Part shown: piece by piece, positions 8,283 to 13,611 of the stretch
Layout of the letters: every line of letters starts with the position of its first letter
Position numbering within the stretch: position 1 is the stretch's first letter
Assembly: GCA_039917655.1 (NCBI GenBank)
Contig: JBDSJC010000063.1
Coordinates: 1-13,611, forward strand
DNA from: PNKC01 sp039917655
GTDB taxonomy: Bacteria; Chloroflexota; Dehalococcoidia; Tepidiformales; Tepidiformaceae
Length of the DNA: 13,611 nt
Direction: 5' to 3'
Translations under genes and position numbers: made by a program
The notes under the pieces: model-generated
The model's input: only the letters and a program-made list of their open reading frames with translations
Databases searched by the model: none
Told to the model about the DNA's origin: nothing

Positions 8283-8561
8283 ATTGCGCCAGCCGTGCCT
8301 AGGCGCCTAGCACGCACCAAGAGTATCGAACCTGCGCTAGCTCCCTCTAACCGAGGCGGTGAGAAACGTCGTAAGGCATTCAGAGGCATTGGCTGCTCCG
8401 CTCACCCGGGGGTGTCTGGGGAGTCTGGAGGACAGGCCGAAGTTAAGCAAGACCATGGTACCGGCCGAAAACATCCCTGCGTGATCCCTCCTGATGGTCT
8501 TTGGACTCGGAGACGGCGAGTACCTACGCAGTCAGTTTGCCCGCCGCCCAGGCATTGGAAG
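8283..8561. other. intergenic stretch upstream of the helicase remnant
   Basis: These 279 bp hold the near-palindrome at 8294-8314 and otherwise nothing recognised: no tRNA cloverleaf and no ORF with coding character. A plus-strand open frame across it is antisense to the adjacent coding sequences and has no family features. Confidence 0.5.
8294..8314. promoter_or_regulatory. 21-bp near-perfect palindrome before the helicase start
   Basis: A perfect 12-bp core, CTAGGCGCCTAG (8299-8310), is flanked by CGTG (8294-8297) and CACG (8311-8314), with one unpaired base at 8298. Ten base pairs are thus symmetric on each side with no loop, a form more like an operator dyad than an RNA terminator. It lies 12-32 bp upstream of GTG 8282, where a bound protein would cover the translation-initiation or promoter-proximal region of the helicase transcript. 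Confidence 0.45.
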
Positions 8562-8774
8562 CTAGAGTCGGCGGGGCAGTTGTCGATCCAGCTCTTCACG
8601 CTCCCTCTTTGCAGCCAGCCGCTCGTGCTCGAGTCTCTCCTTCGCCTCACGCGTCAAGCCCTGCATTTCAAGGAGACGGTCGGTGTCCCGTTCCAGCCGC
8701 AGGCGCTCGTGAGCCATAGCTTGGCGGGCTATTTCTTCTTTCTCTCGTCGGTCTCTTTCATTGTCACCTTGCAT
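8562..8774 (-). CDS. small charged coiled-coil protein, uncharacterised
   Basis: An ATG-initiated frame of 70 residues made almost wholly of charged and long-chain residues (RREKEEIARQ, HERLRLERD, EAKERLEHERLAAKREREEL), predicted to form one continuous alpha-helical coiled coil. No family is recognised and no signal peptide or membrane segment is visible. The frame is open upstream to about 8895 without another ATG. No Shine-Dalgarno is seen. It lies between the HNH-endonuclease relic and the helicase remnant on the same strand. It may be a real small protein, the surviving tail of a longer gene, or a chance frame; Arg/Glu-rich open frames arise fairly easily in GC-rich DNA. Confidence 0.35.
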   Translation of the reverse strand: MQGDNERDRREKEEIARQAMAHERLRLERDTDRLLEMQGLTREAKERLEHERLAAKREREELDRQLPRRL

Positions 8775-8819
8775 GCGGCGAACTATAGACCCGCTCCACG
8801 CGCCAAGTCGCAGAAAGGT

Positions 8820-9095
8820 ATTGGCTGGTCGCCGTTCCTCTCTCCGAAGACCTCTCAGGCCATTGCCACGGAAGTCCTCTACGCGACGGCCTAGAAGCCG
8901 AATTCAGCGACGGGATTGACCGGGCTCTTGAGTCGGACGAACAGCGGTTCACCGGGCCGCGATGCCCTGAACTCGCTTTGCGCAGATGGCCGCCAGAAGT
9001 TGGGCTCGTCCAAAATTCTCAATTCGTGGAGCGGTCTGAAACGAGAACCAGGTGGGGTCGGTGTTGCCGACGACTGACGGGAGGGAACCGCCCAT
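8820..9095 (-). pseudogene. relic of an HNH / putative restriction endonuclease (N-terminal part)
   Basis: From ATG 9095 the minus strand reads MGGSLPSVVGNTDPTWFSF, then shifts frame near 9030-9045 into LHELRILDEPNFWRPSAQ, followed by FRASRPGEPLFVRLKSPVN and FGF. The order VGxTDxxWFxF, DExNFWxPS, FRxxxPGEPxxFxLxSPxN, FGF is the N-terminal signature of a family of putative restriction HNH endonucleases. Past FGF the same frame continues with recognisable residues interrupted by TAG (8891-8893), TAG (8879-8881) and TGA (8855-8857), then EVFGERNGD. The TGA stands where relatives carry the Trp of AWExFG, and the spacing matches the family. Beyond about 8820 similarity is lost and the HNH catalytic domain is absent. 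One frameshift plus three stops makes this a true relic. Confidence 0.6.
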
Positions 9096-9300
9096 GGACG
9101 TGGAGCATACTCGTCACCGGGCCCAACAGCGAGAGCTCCACACAATCTTCCCATCGTGCGGGACATCAGGCCGGCGCCTTCGACCCGGCAGTGTAAGCAT
9201 CCGCTCTGCTGGCCCGGTTGGCGGTAAAATGCGCAGAGCAACAGACGACATTCCTCTGCGCTGGTAGAGACTCGTTCTATTCTTGGCCGCCGGGTGACTT
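9096..9300. promoter_or_regulatory. leader region of the nuclease-like gene with inverted repeat
   Basis: A perfect 8-bp inverted repeat, GCGCAGAG (9231-9238) and CTCTGCGC (9254-9261), is separated by 15 bp in the region before ATG 9301. TAAAAT at 9225-9230 could be a -10, but no -35 is found at the right distance. The repeat may be an operator or an RNA hairpin. The rest of the stretch contains no gene on the plus strand. Confidence 0.35.
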
Positions 9301-9809
9301 ATGTCCGACCTCGGAATTGACCATATCAACGCCCATCATCTTCGGTCGTCCTACCGGGAAATGGTCCTTGAGCATTTGTTCCTCGGTGAGTTACTCCGCG
9401 CCTTGTGGCAGCGCGGGGTTCGACACGCTGAGGTATTGAAGGCTGCCGTGGATGACTCCGGCTACGACCTCGGCTTGGATTGCGCCGGGCAGCTTCGTTA
9501 CATTCAGCTCAAGTCGAGGATGGCGTCCGGGAAGGCGACCAAAGTCACCATCAACGTCGACTTGATCGCCAAGCCGGGCTCCGCAGTCGTCTGGATGCTC
9601 GTGGACGACGAACTCCACTTCACAAAATTCTTGCTTTTCGAACCGAACATGGAAAAGGAAATGGACGGCCTGAAGGTGGCCAAACACGCCAAGGGGAACA
9701 GTTGGGGGTCAAGGCCAAGCGGCCTGGGCACCGAGAGGTTCCAATCCGTCATTTCGAATCCTTCTCCAACGTCGAAGCGCTCGCTACGCGGCTCTTCCCG
9801 ATCACATAG
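9301..9809 (+). CDS. PD-(D/E)XK nuclease-like protein, frameshifted near 9702
   Basis: The first about 133 residues form a clear domain: YREMVLEHLFLGELLRALW, VDDSGYDLGLD, LRYIQLKSR, then VNIN-like and VVWMLVD strands. Glu in the first helix, Asp in GYDL and Gln-x-Lys in IQLK match the restriction-endonuclease-like (PD-(D/E)XK) core seen in many small uncharacterised proteins of accessory DNA. At KVAKHAKGNSWG the frame slips: the literal frame continues to 9867 as a Ser/Arg-rich tail, while the next frame gives VKAKRPGHREVPIRHFESF and ends at TAG 9809. That second ending fits the family and would restore a 169-170 residue protein. The break lies in a run of five G (9704-9708) where six would keep the frame. 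Function is unknown; a nuclease of a defence or DNA-processing system is possible. Confidence 0.65.
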
Positions 9810-9824
9810 CATCCGTCGGTCGGG

Positions 9825-9842
9825 CACGATCTCCCGATCGTG
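9825..9842 (+). terminator. hairpin between nuclease-like gene and integrase
   Basis: CACGATC (9825-9831) and GATCGTG (9836-9842) pair perfectly around the 4-nt loop TCCC. The hairpin starts 15 bp after the restored stop codon of the nuclease-like gene. Only a weak T-containing stretch follows, so it is a possible rather than a classical intrinsic terminator. It could also be a binding dyad in front of the integrase. Confidence 0.35.
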
Positions 9843-9870
9843 TTGCTATCGCCGCCGCGCCGAGTGATGT

Positions 9871-10738
9871 ATGGCTGCGATGAACACGAACTCCCAGAGA
9901 GTCCTATCCGCCCCTTCCGACCCTGAAGCCATGCTCGCTCACTTCTTCGGTCGAGTGGGGAAGACGCCCGACCAGGTCACGAGTCCGGAAGTCCTGAGTT
10001 GGGCACACGGCATCGGCCTGTCGGGCCGGGAGCCCTCTTCTGTCACCGTCGGGGCGCGCACCGCTTGCCTCAGCAGCTTTTACAAGTTCCTGATCCGCAT
10101 GAGCATCGTGACGGGCAACCCCTGCGACGCGCTGGAGCGCCCAAAGATCCAGCCGAGCCCGGCGCGCGGCTACACCGCTGGCGACGTGCAGAAGATCCTC
10201 GCCGTCATCCCGGACACCGTAGCTGGCCGCCGGGATCGCGCCATCGTCCTCACGCTCGTCATGACCGGACGACGGAGGAGCGAAGTGATCAACCTGAAGG
10301 CGAAAGACATCACGGTCGAGGACGAGCGCGCCTTCTACTCCTATCGTGGGAAGGGTGGGAAGCAAGGACGTCGGGAGCTTCCTCGGCCTGCCTACCTCGC
10401 TGTGCTCGCAACGCTTGCGGATGCCGAGAAGTCGCTGCTGACCATGGAGGCCTTTGGAGTCGATCTGGCAGGCGGGAGCTGGAGGACGCGGCGTCACCTC
10501 CGCCACGTTCTACAACCGTCTGCGCATGTACATGCTCGCGGCGGGCCCCCCGCCCACCGGTGTCCATATCCTCCGCCACACGGCTGCCAAGCTGCGTCGG
10601 AACGCGGGAGAGTCCATTGAGTCGGTCAGCCAGTTCCTCGACCACTCGTCGCTCGCCGTGACGACCGTCTACCTGCGTCGGCTCGAAGGTCAGACCGACG
10701 AGAGCTGGGGGAAGGTGGCCGAGGCGATCGGGGTGTAG
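9871..10738 (+). pseudogene. tyrosine recombinase / phage-type integrase with one frameshift
   Basis: The first frame (ATG 9871) gives a SAM-like core-binding domain (about residues 15-95, ACLSSFYKFLIRMSIVTGNPC) and the start of the catalytic domain, with the first catalytic Arg in TGRRRSEV (R135) and the beta-hairpin Lys in YRGKGGKQGR. Near 10470-10485 homology moves to another frame, which reads GVTSATFYNRLRMYML, HILRHTAAKLRRNAG (the HxxR box), LDHSSLAVTTVYLRR (second His and nucleophilic Tyr) and ends at TAG 10738. All catalytic residues are thus present, split over two frames, and removal of one G in the GGCGGGAG stretch would join them. Intact, it would be a XerC/D-like integrase of about 288 residues, acting in site-specific integration and excision. 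No good Shine-Dalgarno precedes the start. Assembly error and recent inactivation are both possible. Confidence 0.85.
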
Positions 10739-10819
10739 CAATCCGGCGTGGAGGGACCGTGGGCAGGGCACGATACGGAGCCGGGCGGTAGAGTCTGAGT
10801 ACGCAGGAGGCATACAGCC

Positions 10820-10981
10820 GTGGAGCGAACACTAACGTTCGAACTAGAGAAGGACACCAAGAACACCTATCGCTTCCAGGAAGTGGCGAAAGGCGCTCCA
10901 CCCCTGATTGGGACCCTCTACATCCAGAAGTGGGCCTTCGAGGCGGCTCCCAAGACGATCACCGTTAGCATTTCGGCCTGA
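10820..10981 (+). CDS. 53-residue conserved small protein of mobile elements
   Basis: A short gene starting at GTG 10820 with a strong Shine-Dalgarno, AGGAGG at 10805-10810, nine bases upstream, and ending at TGA 10981. It reads MERTLTFELEKDTKNTYRF, then VAKGAPPLIGTLYIQKWAF, and ends TITVSISA. The pattern LxxEKxTKNTxRF, GTLYxQKWA, ITVxI resembles a widespread family of 50-60 residue proteins often found in plasmids, phages and integrated elements. I recognise the pattern but know of no assigned function. A compact beta-rich single domain is likely from the alternating strands; there is no signal peptide or membrane segment. It lies 81 bp after the integrase and reads in the same direction. 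Confidence 0.8.
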   Translation: MERTLTFELEKDTKNTYRFQEVAKGAPPLIGTLYIQKWAFEAAPKTITVSISA

Positions 10982-10995
10982 AGCGGCGCCCATGT

Positions 10996-11247
10996 TCAAC
11001 GACCCGCAGCGGAGGCCTCGTCTTTTGCTAAATGGTCCTGTTGAAGAACATTGTTGACGCCCTTCTGGTTGGGGATGCGGCGGATCTGCTTGACCTTCGA
11101 CTCCGGCTTCGCACTCTTGCGGGTGCCGGGCTTGGTCTCGGTATCGCGCTTCGGCTTCAGTTCGCCCTCCTGCGACCAGAAGCGCCAGCCGTGTAGGAGA
11201 GAACTACACAAGCGTACGTAGAGTGCTGGTGCTGGCGTGAGCGGCAC
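10996..11247 (-). CDS. small lysine-rich ORF, probably the remnant of a conserved small protein
   Basis: A minus-strand frame of 83 residues from GTG 11247, with GGGAG six bases upstream. Codons about 11060-11180 (ELKPKRDTETKPGTRKSAKP, then KVKQIRRIPNQKGV) show nearly exclusive G/C at third positions, a strong coding signal in this genome. The first 15 or so and last 17 codons do not. The IRRxPNQKGV stretch recalls small proteins in which it is followed by a zinc-binding CxxC segment; that segment is absent here. A decayed or truncated gene is therefore the likeliest reading. It overlaps the start of the Toprim gene on the opposite strand. Confidence 0.35.
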   Translation of the reverse strand: MPLTPAPALYVRLCSSLLHGWRFWSQEGELKPKRDTETKPGTRKSAKPESKVKQIRRIPNQKGVNNVLQQDHLAKDEASAAGR

Positions 11248-12196
11248 GTTGGGCTCCCGGCGTCATACGAAGACGAGGCCTTGTCCGGTCTGCGGCGGAC
11301 ACTCCGGCCTTGCGCGGGGGCGAGCCATCCGCTGCGTCGGCTACACGCTCGACTTCGTCGCGTATTGCACGCGCTCCGAGTTCGCCGGTCGGTTGCCGCT
11401 CGACGTCGAGGTCGCGCCGCCCGCCTACATCCACCGGCTACGTGGGAACTGCCGCTGCGGTGTGACCCACGACCTGCCACCTCCGCCACCGCCACCGCTT
11501 GGTTACGCCGTCTATGACCAGCCATCGCCACCGATGGCAGTGTGTGACAGGGACCGCGTTTACCGCGAAGCGCTCAACGCGCTCTCCCTACGGCGTTCGG
11601 CCGTTGACGATCTGCGGCGGCGCGGTCTTTCCCCTGAGGACATCGAACGCTTCGGCTTCCGGTCGCTGCCACTCCGCGGTGGGCAACACGCGGAGTTCAT
11701 GGCGCGGATGCGGAGCCGATGCGACGACGACGTGCTCGGCTCGTGCCCCGGATTCGTGGACAAGAACGGTCGGCTCACGTTCTGGGCGGCCTATGCAGGT
11801 CGCGACGGCTACATCGTCCCGTTCATCGACGACGTGGGGCAGATCACCGGCATCCAGGCGAAGCTCCTCGGCGGGCGCTACCTCACACCGTACGGCGCGC
11901 GCTACGCCGACATGTACGTGGTCGCCGGCACACCCTCAACCACCCTGTTCCTTGTTGAGGGCGGGCTCAAGGCGTTGGTGGCCTCGGTGCTTGGCCCGGC
12001 CTGGTGCCTGGGAGTACCCGGGCAGGCCCTCCAGGACGCGCACCTTGCAGTCATCCGGCGGCTGTGCCCGCAGCGCGTCGCCGTGGCCCTCGACCGAGAG
12101 GTCAACATCAACACCGATCGCGCCCGGGAGAGATGGCTGGAGCGCATCGCTGGCGCGGGCCTCGCGGTCTACGACGCCGTCTGGGAGGGCAATTGA
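11237..12196 (+). CDS. zinc-ribbon / Toprim (DUF3854-like) primase-type protein
   Basis: A 319-residue protein starting at GTG 11237 with no strong Shine-Dalgarno. The N-terminus has a zinc-ribbon-like Cys set: CPVCGG (C16, C19), RC (C33), YC (C44), with a further CRC near residues 72-74. A proline run (PPPPPPP, about 81-87) links to a helical part and then to a C-terminal Toprim-like domain: TLFLVEGGLKALVAS with the conserved Glu at 241, GVPGQA, and VAVALDREVN with D286 and E288. The segment GRDGYIVPFIDDVGQITGIQ resembles the strand pair seen in DnaG/DUF3854 proteins of plasmids and integrative elements. A role in primer synthesis or handling during element replication is inferred. Its stop overlaps the start of the downstream helicase-like gene (TGATG), implying coupled translation and a shared task. 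Confidence 0.72.
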   Translation: MSGTLGSRRHTKTRPCPVCGGHSGLARGRAIRCVGYTLDFVAYCTRSEFAGRLPLDVEVAPPAYIHRLRGNCRCGVTHDLPPPPPPPLGYAVYDQPSPPMAVCDRDRVYREALNALSLRRSAVDDLRRRGLSPEDIERFGFRSLPLRGGQHAEFMARMRSRCDDDVLGSCPGFVDKNGRLTFWAAYAGRDGYIVPFIDDVGQITGIQAKLLGGRYLTPYGARYADMYVVAGTPSTTLFLVEGGLKALVASVLGPAWCLGVPGQALQDAHLAVIRRLCPQRVAVALDREVNINTDRARERWLERIAGAGLAVYDAVWEGN

Positions 12197-13611
12197 TGGC
12201 CCGCGGCAAAGGCCTCGACGACCTTCTCCTGGCCGGAGGCTCGCCCCGTTTGCGCCGCTGGTACGCTGTCCCCGCACCGGCCCGGCAGCACCGTCGGCCC
12301 TATGATCTCCCTGAATGCGGCCCGATCCAGGGCGGCGGCACCTTGAAGACCGCTCGCTCAAAAACGGCCGACGCGATCGAGGGTTTCGTTTCTCAGTTGC
12401 CCGCGAACGCGAATCGCGCTCAGCTCGTGATGTCCGCGCCAGGCGCCGGGAAGAGCACCGCACTTGGCGCCAGCATCCATCGGCATCGGGTCGAAGCACG
12501 CATCGTCGTCGGCACGAAACTGCTCGCGCGAGAGCAGGTGGAGCGTAACGGCTACAACCTCATCGTCGGCCGCAACCCTTCCAACTGTCAGCGGTATGAT
12601 GTCGTGCGCGCACTCGGCGAGGCGGGCCACCCCGTAGAGGCGCTCGCCTGCGGCACGCCGTTCGAGCCACGCTGCCCGTTCTATGACGGCTGCCCCTACC
12701 TTGCCCAATTCGCAAGCACAGGCCCCCGTGTGGGTACTGCGGAACAGCTCTTCAACCGGATGTTCTGGCGAGGAGGAACGCTAGCCGTCGTGGATGACGG
12801 CGACCTTCAACGGTCGCTGATCGAGCGTATGACGCTCCGCGACGCCGTCCTCGAACGTGCCGTCGAACAGCTCGCCGAGGGCTATGACGGCGAGCGGGCC
12901 GTCCTCCAGGTCGTCCGCCATGCCCTGATCGATGCGCCGCGGCGATGGTTGCTGGCAGGCGGTGCGTGGGATCACCTGGCCGGAGTCGCAGCGCAACACG
13001 GCTACGACATCACCGAGCTCGTCGAACGCCTCCCCGCCCGCGAGACGCTCCCTTCGCCCTTCGGCGACGCGGACGGCTATGTCTCGGTGCGCACCGTTGA
13101 AGCCGTGCCACCGGCCAGCGTGGCAACCTTACTCGCCGCCCTTCGCGAAGAGCTTCCGGCATTCCGGACCGGCGAAGACTTCAACTCACGTCTGAGGATC
13201 AGTGCAGGCAAGATCGAGGTGGGAAGGCTCCGAGAGCACATCGCCGATAGCGAGGGCGTCGTCGTCGCGCGGTTGCCCATGCTCGTCCTCGACGCCACGC
13301 CGCTGACCGTCCTTATCGACCACCTTACCGCTCTCCACGAGCGGCTCGGCGACGTATCGGCAGAGGTCGCTCTTCCGCCCAACGTTCGCGTCGTCCAGTA
13401 CGCGACCGGGACTCGTGGACACACGTCGTTGCGTTCCGACATCCAGCACCAGCGGGTGATAGACGAGATCCAACGGGAGCGCCTGCGCCAGCCGTGCGGC
13501 CCCGACGCCGAGGCCCTCGTCGTCTATAAGGAAGCAGCCCCGCGGTTCGAGGCGGCGGGGTTCGCAGCGGACCGCGTGTTAACGTTCGGCTCTGCCCGTG
13601 GCACGAACGTC
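12196..13611 (+). CDS. P-loop helicase-like protein with a four-cysteine insert, 3' end outside window
   Basis: Open for 472 codons from ATG 12196 to the window edge. Walker A is APGAGKST at residues 81-88. A candidate Walker B is AVVDDGD near 197-203, a variant of DEAD/DEAH. Between them are four cysteines, C131, C152, C160 and C166 (the last two in RCPFYDGCPY), in the position where XPD/DinG-type helicases carry a [4Fe-4S] cluster. A later LVLDATP stretch (about residue 371) resembles the SAT/DAT-like motif III of SF2 helicases. The motor's C-terminal half is outside. An ATP-driven DNA-unwinding role beside the Toprim protein, together forming a replication module of the element, is inferred. 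Alternative: another P-loop ATPase with a zinc-binding insert. No frameshift is seen. Confidence 0.75.
   Translation, partial: MARGKGLDDLLLAGGSPRLRRWYAVPAPARQHRRPYDLPECGPIQGGGTLKTARSKTADAIEGFVSQLPANANRAQLVMSAPGAGKSTALGASIHRHRVEARIVVGTKLLAREQVERNGYNLIVGRNPSNCQRYDVVRALGEAGHPVEALACGTPFEPRCPFYDGCPYLAQFASTGPRVGTAEQLFNRMFWRGGTLAVVDDGDLQRSLIERMTLRDAVLERAVEQLAEGYDGERAVLQVVRHALIDAPRRWLLAGGAWDHLAGVAAQHGYDITELVERLPARETLPSPFGDADGYVSVRTVEAVPPASVATLLAALREELPAFRTGEDFNSRLRISAGKIEVGRLREHIADSEGVVVARLPMLVLDATPLTVLIDHLTALHERLGDVSAEVALPPNVRVVQYATGTRGHTSLRSDIQHQRVIDEIQRERLRQPCGPDAEALVVYKEAAPRFEAAGFAADRVLTFGSARGTNV

Noticed and set aside
8226..8894. Plus-strand open frame of 222 codons across the helicase start and the coiled-coil ORF
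   Set aside because: No family features; the minus strand carries the recognisable helicase N-terminus and HNH relic over the same region.
8786..8900. In-frame TAG and TGA at amino-acid positions of the HNH family as a sign of stop-codon reassignment
   Set aside because: Normal genes in the window end with TAG or TGA (for example 1311, 3515, 12196), and the same relic also has a frameshift and loses its catalytic domain, so simple decay explains it.
10440..10490. Programmed ribosomal frameshift producing the full integrase
   Set aside because: No slippery heptamer or following stem is evident, and integrases are not usually expressed this way; an indel in a G-rich stretch is simpler.
11032..11196. 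Plus-strand ORF of 54 codons beginning MVLLKNIVDALLVGDAADLL
   Set aside because: Its leucine/alanine-rich translation is the complement of the minus-strand frame with much stronger third-position bias, and it lacks a ribosome-binding site.
11499..12305. Second plus-strand frame of 268 codons
   Set aside because: Arg/Ser/Pro-rich translation typical of an out-of-frame reading of GC-rich DNA; the Toprim/zinc-ribbon frame is the real one.
11936..12499. Minus-strand frame of 187 codons over the start of the helicase-like gene
   Set aside because: Antisense to the TGATG-coupled genes, whose Walker A and Toprim motifs are clear.
1..13611. CRISPR arrays, tRNA or rRNA genes, insertion sequences
   Set aside because: No regularly spaced repeats, cloverleaf-like segments, rRNA motifs or transposase genes were found on either strand by eye.

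Overview
The window is high-GC bacterial DNA with a strong preference for G or C at third codon positions in its clear genes. The mix of CaiC-type ligase, FAH hydrolase, Lrp-GAF regulator and AhpD-like protein would fit an actinobacterium, a chloroflexotan or a similar high-GC environmental lineage. Nothing here fixes the taxon: there is no rRNA, tRNA or diagnostic marker.

Positions 1-4274 look like an ordinary chromosomal catabolic locus. On the minus strand lie a fumarylacetoacetate-hydrolase (FAH) family gene (1311-2345) and, one base after its stop codon, a CaiC-like acyl-CoA ligase that runs off the left edge (1-1309). Divergent from them is a regulator in which an Lrp/AsnC half is fused to a GAF sensor domain (2493-3515). 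The 147-bp divergent region holds a perfect 17-bp palindrome (2425-2441) lying on a TTGACA-type promoter that faces the FAH operon. This reads as a self-contained regulator/operator/operon circuit. An AhpD-like protein (3669-4274) follows.

Positions 4275-9300 are degraded accessory DNA. A large DUF4011-type SF1 helicase (minus, 8282 to about 4709) keeps its Walker A motif. Its reading frame changes twice, one of the changes lying at three perfect tandem copies of an 8-bp repeat, and all homology stops before the DExx box. A 21-bp near-palindrome sits just upstream of its start. Further right is a relic of an HNH/putative restriction endonuclease with a frameshift and several in-frame stops (about 8820-9095, minus), plus a small coiled-coil ORF (8562-8774, minus).

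Positions 9301-13611 have the content of an integrative mobile element reading rightward: a PD-(D/E)XK-like nuclease with a frameshift in a G run, a tyrosine recombinase with a frameshift but all catalytic residues present, and a 53-residue small conserved protein behind a strong ribosome-binding site. These are followed by a zinc-ribbon/Toprim primase-like protein overlapping, by TGATG, a P-loop helicase-like protein with four cysteines between its Walker A and Walker B candidates. That helicase-like gene is open at the right edge. The last two genes are probably a replication module.

Several frameshifts lie in G-rich runs, so some apparent breakage may be assembly error. The HNH relic and the missing helicase C-terminus cannot be explained that way.
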